Positions 17,011-24,185 of a stretch of 64,000 bases of DNA are shown in pieces. Numbering within the stretch: the first letter of the stretch is position 1; every line of letters begins with the position of its first letter. The notes beneath the pieces are model-generated. The model had not been told where the DNA came from. It did not search any database and saw only the letters and a program-made list of their open reading frames with translations. The position numbers and the translations under genes are program-made. The stretch comes from Catenulispora sp. EB89 (GTDB taxonomy: Bacteria > Actinomycetota > Actinomycetes > Streptomycetales > Catenulisporaceae): NCBI RefSeq assembly GCF_041261445.1, contig NZ_JBGCCU010000024.1, positions 1-64,000 on the forward strand, written 5' to 3'.

Positions 17011-17620
17011 CGGAAACCATTTCCTTCCTCGCGAAGCGCGCGGCCGGGCCCCCCGAGGACGGGGTCGAAGGAAGCGTGGGCGGCGGTGAGGAGGACGCGG
17101 AACCGGGTGGGGCGTCCTCGTCGTCGGCGAACTCCGACACGTAGGGCGCGAGCGCCTTGCGGCCCCGGGACAGCCGCGCCTTGACCGTCCCGACCGGCGC
17201 GCCGATCTCCTCGGCGATCTCCGCGATCGTCAGGCCCAGCAGGTGGAACAGCACGAGCGCGCGCCGCTGCTCGGCCGGGATGCGGCGCAGCGCCTCCACC
17301 ACGACCAGGCGGTCCGGCGACATCTCCGGGACGTGCGCGCCGGAGGCGCCGGCACCGCTGGTGCGGTGCGCGCTCAGCCGGTTCCGGGTCTTGCGCCACG
17401 AGCTCATCGCGACGCGGAACCCGACGGTGCGGACCCAGGCCTCGGGGTCCTCGTAGCCCCGGACCTTGTTCCAGCGCAGCCACGCGCGCGTGTACGCCTC
17501 CTGCGCCGCGTCCTCCGCCTCCGCGACGCTGCCCAGCACCACGTACAGGTAGCCCACTACGCGGGTGGCCGTCGCCGTGTAGAACCCCGCGAAATCGATC
17601 GACTCAGCCTCTTCGGCCAC
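17003..17620 (-). CDS. ECF sigma factor, SigE/SigM-like group (205 aa)
   Basis: Region 2 is FAGFYTATATRVVGYLYVVLG...AEDAAQEAYTRAWLRW. Region 4 is RIPAEQRRALVLFHLLGLTIAEIAEEIGAPVGTVKARLSRGRKAL, a complete helix-turn-helix for the -35 element. The C-terminus is a Ser/Pro tail of about 35 residues. The GTG at 17620 has GAGGGG about five bases upstream; in-frame sequence further upstream does not resemble sigma factors. It is the first gene of a two-gene operon with its membrane partner. It probably directs RNA polymerase to envelope-stress or differentiation promoters; the targets are not visible. Confidence 0.9.
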   Translation of the reverse strand: MAEEAESIDFAGFYTATATRVVGYLYVVLGSVAEAEDAAQEAYTRAWLRWNKVRGYEDPEAWVRTVGFRVAMSSWRKTRNRLSAHRTSGAGASGAHVPEMSPDRLVVVEALRRIPAEQRRALVLFHLLGLTIAEIAEEIGAPVGTVKARLSRGRKALAPYVSEFADDEDAPPGSASSSPPPTLPSTPSSGGPAARFARKEMVSGA

Positions 17621-17717
17621 AGCACCCCTCGCTCCGATCAGCCCGGCTTCCTTACGCCGGGTCCGGAAGACACTCCCGGGGCGGTGGTTCGGTTGCACGG
17701 TTTCCGGAGGAATCCTG

Positions 17718-18992
17718 TCAGGTCGTCGCGGGACCGGGCTGACCGGCCTGAACTCCCGGGTTCGCAGGTGTTGTCCGGCCGGCGCCGCCGGCCCCACCGG
17801 TCCCGCCGGCCCGATCGGCCCGCCGCCGGGCCAGCCGGCCGGAGAAGCGGTAGCCCGCAACCGTCACGACCAGCACCGCGGCCGTCTCGGCGGTGCCCTC
17901 GACCCAGGTGGAGGTCGAGACCTCCTTCTGCGGGAGCTTGGGCAGCTTGGCCTTCGGGTTCGTTGTGTGCTTCGCCACATCGGCCTGGTACGCCTGGTTT
18001 CGCGCCGAGCCGTGCAGGAACGGCGCGACGAACAGCAGGGCCAGGATGAGCGCCACCTCGACGCCGACCACGGCCGGGAAGCGGCGCGCCAGGATGGTGC
18101 GCAGCGGACGGTCGTCGCCGGCGGCGCGCAGCGCGTCGATGCGGGGATGCAGCCAGAACTGGTTGACGGCGCCGAGGACCAGCAGGCTGCCGAACAGCAG
18201 GATCTTCACGCCGAGGACGCGGCCGTACATGGTGGTGACCAGCTGGGTCGGGCCGTCGACGTGCGACCAGTAGAGGAACAGGCCGGACAGGCTGATGGCG
18301 GCGACGCAGGCCGTCGCGGCGGCGGCGAACCGGCGGATCGCCGCCGACCAGAAGCCGGAGTCCAGGGAGCTGCGGACGGCGAGGACGACCAGGCCGATGA
18401 GGCCGCCGACCCACACCGCGCCGCCGATGAGGTGCAGCATCCACATGAAGGTCTGGAAGGCGGTGCGGGCCCGGTCGGCCGGCGCGGGCGCCTTGGCCGG
18501 GATGCGGGTCGCGGCGAGGGCGACGACGCCAAGGAGCAGGGCTGACCCGCGCAGGCCGGCGATCAGCCGCGGCGCGAGGCTGCGGCGGAGCGCCACTGGC
18601 AGGAGTATCAGGGCCGCGACGAGCGGCAGCACGGCTTCGAAGCCTGCGAGGAGGCCTGCGGTCGAGCCGTCGAAGAGCTCGCGCCAGGCGCCGGAGTAGT
18701 CGTAGCTGGAGCCGCTGCGAGCCTGGTCGGTGAGGACCGCCGGCCACGCCAGGACGCCGGCGACGACGGCGGCCCAGGTCAAGCGGGTGCGGACGAGGCG
18801 CGCGGCGCGGTCGTCGAGGCCGCGGGCCGGCGCGGCGACCGCGACGGCCAGGGCGAGCAGGCCGACGAAGGACATCAGGGTCACCCAACTCGCCCAGGAG
18901 ACGGCGCTGTCCTCGAAGGGGCCGAGCGGGGTGGAGGGCGCCGGGGCGGCGAGGTACGCCGGGGTGTGTGCGGCGAGGACGGCGGACGGCAA
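17718..18992 (-). CDS. CopD-family copper-resistance-like membrane protein (424 aa)
   Basis: About nine hydrophobic segments. The central MWMLHLIGGAVWVGGLIGLVVL is the CopD core with a conserved His, and later segments contain SGLFLYWSHVDG and AVNQFWLHPRIDAL. CopD proteins move or handle copper across the membrane; some relatives work with heme or other metals. The C-terminus has a Gly/Ala-rich tail. The TTG start at 18992 has GGGGG just upstream and avoids an acidic low-complexity region that would be read from further back. The start lies 33 bp from an IdeR/DmdR-type iron box, so this gene is probably iron-repressed, which is unusual for a copper protein. Confidence 0.8.
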   Translation of the reverse strand: MPSAVLAAHTPAYLAAPAPSTPLGPFEDSAVSWASWVTLMSFVGLLALAVAVAAPARGLDDRAARLVRTRLTWAAVVAGVLAWPAVLTDQARSGSSYDYSGAWRELFDGSTAGLLAGFEAVLPLVAALILLPVALRRSLAPRLIAGLRGSALLLGVVALAATRIPAKAPAPADRARTAFQTFMWMLHLIGGAVWVGGLIGLVVLAVRSSLDSGFWSAAIRRFAAAATACVAAISLSGLFLYWSHVDGPTQLVTTMYGRVLGVKILLFGSLLVLGAVNQFWLHPRIDALRAAGDDRPLRTILARRFPAVVGVEVALILALLFVAPFLHGSARNQAYQADVAKHTTNPKAKLPKLPQKEVSTSTWVEGTAETAAVLVVTVAGYRFSGRLARRRADRAGGTGGAGGAGRTTPANPGVQAGQPGPATT

Positions 18993-19024
18993 GGGACCCC
19001 CTGGGTAGGAACGATCAACGAGGG

Positions 19025-19043
19025 TTAGGTTAGGCAAACCTAA
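19025..19043. promoter_or_regulatory. IdeR/DmdR iron box
   Basis: TTAGGTTAGGCAAACCTAA differs at one position from the 19-bp consensus TTAGGTTAGGCTAACCTAA bound by the ferrous-iron repressors IdeR (mycobacteria) and DmdR1 (Streptomyces). It lies between the divergent CopD-like gene (start 18992) and the DHA2 exporter gene (start 19120). It is well placed to repress either or both when iron is plentiful. Confidence 0.85.
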
Positions 19044-19119
19044 GTTGATCGTCAATGTGTCGCTGCGCACTTGTCTTCTTCGGCCGGGGCCGAAAGGATC
19101 CGCGCTTAGCGTCGGGGAT

Positions 19120-20634
19120 ATGTCGACCACGCAAACGGGTTCCGGGTCCTCCGCGTCCTCTGCGTCCTCTGCCGCTTCTTCGACTTCTGCGACCACTTCG
19201 GCTTCTTCGGCTTCTGCGATCACCGAGGCTTCTGCGATCCCGGCGCGCTCGACCGCTGCCCTCGCGCACCCCGGCGTGACCCTCCTCGCGACCTGCCTGG
19301 CCCTCTTCCTCGGCCAGGTCGACACCACCGCCGTCAACCTCGCCCTGCCCGCCATCCGGCACGACCTCTCCGGCGGCCTGTCCGGGCTGCAGTGGGTGGT
19401 CGACGCCTACAACGTCACCTTCGCCGCGCTCCTGCTCACCGGCGGCACGCTCGGCGACCGCTTCGGACGGCGGCGGCTGTTCCGCGTCGGCGTCGCGGTC
19501 TTCGTCCTCGGATCCACGGTCTGCGCCCTCGCGCCCGGGCTGCCGGTGCTGCTGGCCGGGCGGGTCGGGCAGGGCGTGGGCTCGGGCATGATGCTGCCGC
19601 AGAGCCTCGCGATCCTGGCCACGGCCTTCCCCGGGCGGCGGGAGCGCAACCGGGCGATGGCCGCGTGGTCGATCGTGGCCGGCAGCGGGCTGGCCGTCGG
19701 GCCGACGCTCGGCGGACTGGCGGTGCAGACGCTGGGATGGCAGTCGATCTTCTGGGTCAACGTGCCGATCGGCGCGGCGGCGCTGGCGCTGACGCTGCGG
19801 CACGTGCCGGAGTCCCGCAACCCGCGGGCCCGGACCCTGGACCCGCTGGGGCAGGTGCTGGCGATCGCCTCGCTCGGGCTGCTGACGTTCGTCGCGGTGC
19901 AGGGGCGCGAGCTGGGCTGGACGTCGCCGGCGACGCTGGCGTGCATCGCGGGCTGCGTGGCCGGGCCGCTGGCGTTCGTCGCCGCCGAACGCCGGCACCG
20001 CGAGCCGATGATCCCGCTACACCTGCTGCGCCGGGGGCAGCTTCCGGTCGCGGTGGTGGTCGCGGCGTGCATGACGTTCGGGATGTACGGGCTGTTCATG
20101 CTGACCAGCCTGATGTTCCAGCAGGAACGCGGCGCCTCGGCGCTCGGCGCCGGCCTGGCGATGCTGCCGCTGGCACTGGCCGCGACGGCGCTGTCCCCGC
20201 TGACCGGCCGCCTGGTGACGCGGCACGGCCCACGGCTGCCGATGACGGCGGGCATGGCGTGCATGGGGACGGGAGTGCTGGCCTTCGCGGTGGCGGGGGC
20301 GGACGCGAACCTGCTGGTCCTGGAGCTCGCGTTCACCGTCATCGGCATCGGACTGGCACTGAACACCGGCCCGGTGGTCGGCGTCGCGGTGTCGGCGGTG
20401 CGCGCGGAACTGGCTGGCCTGGCGTCGGGGATCGCCAACCTGGCGCGCATGTTCGGCGCGACGCTGGGCGTGGCGGTACAGGGGACGGTGTTCGCCGTCG
20501 CGTCCGGCGGGGCGGCGAACGGGCCGCACTTCGTGCACGGACTGCGAACGGCGGTCGCGGTGGGATGCGCGGTCGAGTTCGTGGGGGCGGTGGTCGCGTT
20601 TCGGTATGTCGCCGATCCGCGACCGCGTCAGTGA
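19120..20634 (+). CDS. MFS exporter, DHA2 family with 14 helices (504 aa)
   Basis: A proton-driven drug or metabolite exporter. A Ser/Thr/Ala-rich cytoplasmic head of about 50 residues precedes helix 1 (LLATCLALFLGQVDTTAVNLALPAI, with the DHA2-type DTTxVNLALP motif). GGTLGDRFGRRRLFRVGVAVF is motif A. GRVGQGVGSGMMLPQSLAIL and GSGLAVGPTLGGLAVQTLGWQSIFWVNVPIG are motifs B and C. Fourteen hydrophobic segments can be counted. The ATG at 19120 has only a weak GGGG nearby; a TTG at 19045 is possible but would place an odd extension over the promoter. The iron box upstream suggests export of a siderophore or metal-related compound. This is inference. Confidence 0.88.
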   Translation: MSTTQTGSGSSASSASSAASSTSATTSASSASAITEASAIPARSTAALAHPGVTLLATCLALFLGQVDTTAVNLALPAIRHDLSGGLSGLQWVVDAYNVTFAALLLTGGTLGDRFGRRRLFRVGVAVFVLGSTVCALAPGLPVLLAGRVGQGVGSGMMLPQSLAILATAFPGRRERNRAMAAWSIVAGSGLAVGPTLGGLAVQTLGWQSIFWVNVPIGAAALALTLRHVPESRNPRARTLDPLGQVLAIASLGLLTFVAVQGRELGWTSPATLACIAGCVAGPLAFVAAERRHREPMIPLHLLRRGQLPVAVVVAACMTFGMYGLFMLTSLMFQQERGASALGAGLAMLPLALAATALSPLTGRLVTRHGPRLPMTAGMACMGTGVLAFAVAGADANLLVLELAFTVIGIGLALNTGPVVGVAVSAVRAELAGLASGIANLARMFGATLGVAVQGTVFAVASGGAANGPHFVHGLRTAVAVGCAVEFVGAVVAFRYVADPRPRQ

Positions 20635-20636
20635 CC

Positions 20637-20672
20637 GAATACGCCGGCGAATACGCCAGCGAGTTCGCCACC
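20637..20672. repeat. Short 12-bp tandem repeat between convergent genes
   Basis: Two close copies of GAATACGCCGGC (one base differs) and a third, more diverged copy fill the 85-bp gap between the DHA2 exporter and the convergent marR. No hairpin terminator is evident in this gap. Confidence 0.6.
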
Positions 20673-20719
20673 GCGTGCAACGAGTCTGGCGAGTGCGACG
20701 AGTGCGGCCCCTCCCCGAC

Positions 20720-21229
20720 TCAGCAGCCCGCCGCCGTCCGGTTCAGCTCCTCGACCGTCGCCACCAGCGGCGCCAGCCGCGGATCCGCGCTCGCGCCGTC
20801 CAACGCCTCGCGCAGCGCGACGTCGTGCGTCGGCCGGGCCTCGGCCAGCAGTGCCAGGCCGGCGGCCGTCACGTTCGTGTAGATCCCGCGCCGGTCGGTC
20901 AGGCACAGGTAGCGCTCCAGCAGCCCGCGGTCTTCGAGCCGGGTCACCAGGCGCGTCGTGGCGCTCTGGCTCAGCACGACCGCCTCCGCGACCTGCGTCA
21001 TCCGCAGGTGTCCGCCCTCGTCGTCGTGCTGGTAGCTGAGCACGTCCAGCAGCGAGTACTCCCGGGCGCTCAAGTCGTGGCGCGCCTGCAACGCGCGCTC
21101 GATGTGCGTCTCGACGCGGCCCTGCAGGAGCGAGAGCGCGTACCAGCCTTTGGACGGGCCGGTCATGACGGCGTCGACCACAGCGACGTCGGGAGTGCCC
21201 GTGCCCGTGTCTTCAGTCGCGACAGTCAT
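20720..21229 (-). CDS. MarR-family transcriptional regulator (169 aa)
   Basis: LSAREYSLLDVLSYQHDDEGGHLRMTQVAEAVVLSQSATTRLVTRLEDRGLLERYLCLTDRRGIYTNVT is a full MarR winged helix with DNA-recognition helix and wing. The N-terminal 25 residues are a variable head. The gene is divergent from the DHA1 exporter gene; the 156-bp space between them holds inverted repeats that are likely operators. By the usual logic of such pairs it represses the exporter until a toxic or signalling compound binds. It is convergent with the DHA2 exporter. Confidence 0.9.
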   Translation of the reverse strand: MTVATEDTGTGTPDVAVVDAVMTGPSKGWYALSLLQGRVETHIERALQARHDLSAREYSLLDVLSYQHDDEGGHLRMTQVAEAVVLSQSATTRLVTRLEDRGLLERYLCLTDRRGIYTNVTAAGLALLAEARPTHDVALREALDGASADPRLAPLVATVEELNRTAAGC

Positions 21230-21272
21230 CGCTGTCAGCTCCTCCCTGTCTCATACAGCAATATACCGCGCG

Positions 21273-21307
21273 TGCAATCGTTGCGCTTGCAAGTACATGC
21301 GATTGCA
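21273..21307. promoter_or_regulatory. Putative MarR operator before the DHA1 exporter
   Basis: Perfect inverted repeats TGCAATCG (21273-21280) and CGATTGCA (21300-21307) enclose 19 bp that hold a further TTGC...GCAA element. The array lies between the marR start at 21229 and the exporter start at 21386. It is a typical position for autoregulation and exporter control. Confidence 0.6.
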
Positions 21308-21385
21308 ATTATTGTTGAGGCTCGTAAGCCGCTCCAACAACCGCCCAAACGCCCAACCGCACCCACCGCCTGGAGGGCCACCCCC

Positions 21386-22630
21386 ATGCCTCTCGCGCTC
21401 CTAGCCCTGGCCATCGGCGCCTTCGGCATCGGCACCACCGAATTCGTCCCGATGGGCCTGCTCCCGGAGATCGCCGGCGACTACGGCGTCTCGATCCCCT
21501 CAGCGGGCCTGCTGGTCACCGGCTACGCCCTCGGCGTCGTCGCCGGCGCCCCGGTGATGACCGCGCTCGGCACCAGAGTCGGCCGCAAGACCATGCTCAT
21601 GCTGCTCATGGGCCTGTTCGTGCTCGGCAACCTGATCTCCGCCGTGGCCCCCTCCTTCGAGCTGATGCTCGTCGGCCGCATCGTCACCGCACTCGCGCAC
21701 GGCGCGTTCTTCGGCATCGGCTCGGTCGTCGCCGCCGAACTGGTCGCGCCGGAGAAGAAGGCCGGCGCGATAGCCGCCATGTTCACCGGGCTGACCGTCG
21801 CGAACATCGTCGGCGTGCCGCTCGGCACGTTCGTCGGGCAGGCCGTCGGGTGGCGCGTGACGTTCGCCATCGTCGCCGTGCTCGGCGTGGCCGGCCTGCT
21901 CGGCATCGCCAAGCTGGTGCCGCCGCTGCCCCGGCCCGAGGGCACGCACCTGCGGCACGAGCTCGCCGCCTTCCGCAACACGCAGGTCGTGCTGGCCATG
22001 GCGATGACCGTCCTGGGCTTCGGCGGCGTCTTCGCCGCGATCACCTACATCGCCCCGATGATGACCAAGGTCGCCGGCTACTCCGACGGCGCCGTCACCT
22101 GGCTGCTGGTGCTCTTCGGCGTCGGCATGTTCCTCGGCAACCTGGTCGGCGGCCGGTACGCGGATCGCAAGCTGATGCCGATGCTGTTCACGGCCCTCGG
22201 CGGGCTCGCCGTGGTGCTGGCGCTGTTCACCGTCACCGCACACAACAAGGCCCTGGCCGCGGTCACCGTCCTGTTGATCGGCGCGCTGGGCTTCGCGACC
22301 GTCCCGCCGCTGCAGAAGCGGGTCCTGGACCAGGCGCACGGCGCGCCGACGCTGGCCTCGGCCGTCAACATCGGCGCCTTCAACCTGGGCAACGCGCTGT
22401 CGGCGTGGCTCGGCGGCGTCGTCATCTCCGCCGGCTTCGGCTACACCGCGCCGAACTGGGTCGGGGCGGTGCTCGCGGGATCGGCGCTGCTGCTCGCGGT
22501 GTGGTCGGCCGCGCTGGAGCGGGGCACGCGGCCGGCGGCCGAGCCCGCCTCACCGGCGCTTGCGCGTTCCGAAAATGCTCCGGGTGATCTCGCGCACGGC
22601 GGTGTTCACCGCCTGTTTGACCGTGCCTGA
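21386..22630 (+). CDS. MFS exporter, DHA1 family (AraJ/arabinose-efflux-like, 414 aa)
   Basis: A 12-helix transporter. ALAIGAFGIGTTEFVPMGLLPEIAGDYGVSI is the typical first helix of the DHA1 sugar/drug efflux group. ALGTRVGRKTMLMLLMGLFVLGN is motif A. PPLQKRVLDQAHGAPTLASAVNIGAFNLGNALSAWLGG lies in the C-terminal half. GGAGGG eight bases before the ATG at 21386 fixes the start. The last 27 codons overlap the 3' end of the convergent HerA-like gene by 81 bp, and that tail (Pro/Ala, then Arg/Asp) is not a normal MFS end. Readthrough into the neighbour after loss of an older stop is likely. Probably repressed by the divergent MarR. Confidence 0.9.
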   Translation: MPLALLALAIGAFGIGTTEFVPMGLLPEIAGDYGVSIPSAGLLVTGYALGVVAGAPVMTALGTRVGRKTMLMLLMGLFVLGNLISAVAPSFELMLVGRIVTALAHGAFFGIGSVVAAELVAPEKKAGAIAAMFTGLTVANIVGVPLGTFVGQAVGWRVTFAIVAVLGVAGLLGIAKLVPPLPRPEGTHLRHELAAFRNTQVVLAMAMTVLGFGGVFAAITYIAPMMTKVAGYSDGAVTWLLVLFGVGMFLGNLVGGRYADRKLMPMLFTALGGLAVVLALFTVTAHNKALAAVTVLLIGALGFATVPPLQKRVLDQAHGAPTLASAVNIGAFNLGNALSAWLGGVVISAGFGYTAPNWVGAVLAGSALLLAVWSAALERGTRPAAEPASPALARSENAPGDLAHGGVHRLFDRA

Positions 22631-24112
22631 TCCCAGGTACTGGTCGATGAGGTTCGGCGGCGCCTTGGCCGCCGGACTTGTACGGCTCCGGGAGGCCTCG
22701 CGCTCGGCCTGCGCCGCCTCGGCCTCGCGGCGCTGGTCATCGGCCGCCAGCTGCGCCTCCAACTCCCGCCCGGCCAGAATCTCGTACGCCGACTCCCGGT
22801 CGATCGCCGGACCGTACTTCGCCAGCAGCGGCGAGGCGTCGACGATCGCCTGCACGACCGCCGGATCCGCCTCCGCCATCAGCGACTCCGGGGCCCGCAG
22901 CCGGGTCCACGCCACCGGCGTCGGCGCGCCGTTCTCCGACAGCACGGTCACCACCGCCTCGCCGATCCCGAGGTTCTGCAACACCTCGGCGAGGTCGTAC
23001 GGCGACTTCGGGAACGTCGAAACCGTCGCCTTCAGCGCCTTCGCGTCGTCGGGGGTATAGGCGCGCAGCGCGTGCTGGACCCGGTTCCCGAGCTGCGCCA
23101 GGACATCGCCGGGCACGTCCTTCGGCGTCTGCGTGACGAAGAAGATGCCCACGCCCTTGGACCGGATCAGCCGCACGGCCTGCGTGATCGCCGCGACGAA
23201 CGGCTTGGACGCGCCGTTGAACAGCAGGTGCGCCTCGTCGAAGAAGAACACCAGCTTGGGCCGGTCCACGTCCCCGACCTCGGGCAGCCGCTCGAAGAGC
23301 TCTGCGACCAGCCACATCAGGAACGTGGAGAACAGCTCCGGGCGGCTGGCCACGCCGGGCAGCTCCAGCAGCGACACCACGCCGCGGCCGTCGGGCGTGG
23401 TCCGGATCAGGTCGAGGGCGTCGAACTCGGTCTCGCCGAAGAACGGTTCGGCGCCCTTGGCCTGGAACGCCGTCAGCTCGCGCAGGATCACGCCGGCGGT
23501 CTGCGGCGAGAGCCCGCCGATCGCCTTCAGCTCCGCCTTCCCCTCGTCGCCGGTCAGGTAGAGCAGGACGCTGCGCAGGTCCTTCAGGTCCAGCAGCAGC
23601 CAACCCTTGGTGTCAGCGAAATGGAAGACCAGGCCGAGGGACGACTCCTGGGTGGCGTTCAGGCCGAGCACCTTGGCCAGCATCGTCGGCCCGAACGCCG
23701 AGACCGTGGCGCGGACCGGGATGCCGGTCCCCTCGCCGCCGAGCGCGTAGAACTCGCAGGGGAAGGCCTTCGCAGACCACTGCTGGCCGAGCGCCTCGGT
23801 GCGGGCGGTCAGCTTCTCGCCGCCCTCGCCCGGCGCGGCCATGCCGGACAGATCGCCCTTCATGTCGGCCAGGAACACCGGGACGCCCGCCGCCGACAGC
23901 TGCTCGGCCAGGCCCTGGAGGGTCTTGGTCTTGCCGGTGCCGGTGGCCCCGGCGACCAGGCCGTGGCGGGTGAGCATGGCCAGCGGGATGCGGATCTGGA
24001 CGCCGGGGTCCGGGGCGCCGTCGGCCATCAGGGCGCCGAGGTCCAGGGTCGGGGTGTCGAACGTATAGCCGGCGGCGACGGCCTGCGCCTGGTCGGTCTC
24101 CTCCATCGTCAT
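22550..24112 (-). CDS. HerA-like ATPase, DUF853/YjgR family (520 aa)
   Basis: A P-loop ATPase. Walker A is GATGTGKT (residues 55-62). A sensor-like strand is VPVFLADMKGDLSG. Walker B is KLVFFFDEAHLLFNGA, followed by RSKGVGIFFVTQTPKDVP, a classic HerA/FtsK-type motor core. Family members are called helicase HerA-like or YjgR. Their function is unsettled; HerA itself is a DNA translocase, but no nuclease partner (NurA) is nearby. The C-terminal 90 residues are charged and Ala/Glu-rich, then basic (GTRKRR). The ribosome site lies in a tandem-repeat leader. The start may be ATG 24112 or 24106 (the third codon). Confidence 0.88.
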   Translation of the reverse strand: MTMEETDQAQAVAAGYTFDTPTLDLGALMADGAPDPGVQIRIPLAMLTRHGLVAGATGTGKTKTLQGLAEQLSAAGVPVFLADMKGDLSGMAAPGEGGEKLTARTEALGQQWSAKAFPCEFYALGGEGTGIPVRATVSAFGPTMLAKVLGLNATQESSLGLVFHFADTKGWLLLDLKDLRSVLLYLTGDEGKAELKAIGGLSPQTAGVILRELTAFQAKGAEPFFGETEFDALDLIRTTPDGRGVVSLLELPGVASRPELFSTFLMWLVAELFERLPEVGDVDRPKLVFFFDEAHLLFNGASKPFVAAITQAVRLIRSKGVGIFFVTQTPKDVPGDVLAQLGNRVQHALRAYTPDDAKALKATVSTFPKSPYDLAEVLQNLGIGEAVVTVLSENGAPTPVAWTRLRAPESLMAEADPAVVQAIVDASPLLAKYGPAIDRESAYEILAGRELEAQLAADDQRREAEAAQAEREASRSRTSPAAKAPPNLIDQYLGSGTVKQAVNTAVREITRSIFGTRKRR

Positions 24113-24120
24113 CTCACCTC

Positions 24121-24185
24121 GATCTCATCTCGTTGATCTCATGTCATTGATCTCATGTCGTTCAGTGAGCATGTCGTTCAGTGGG
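24121..24185. repeat. Two nested tandem repeats at the mltG/herA-like junction
   Basis: Three 14-bp units of the type GATCTCATGTCGTT (24121-24134, 24135-24148, 24149-24162) are followed by a duplicated 16-bp unit CATGTCGTTCAGTGAG (24154-24169, 24170-24185; one mismatch). The second copy of the 16-bp unit contains the mltG stop codon, so the 3' end of that gene has itself been duplicated. Read on the minus strand, the repeats give a run of ATGAGATC units before the herA-like ribosome site. Confidence 0.85.
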
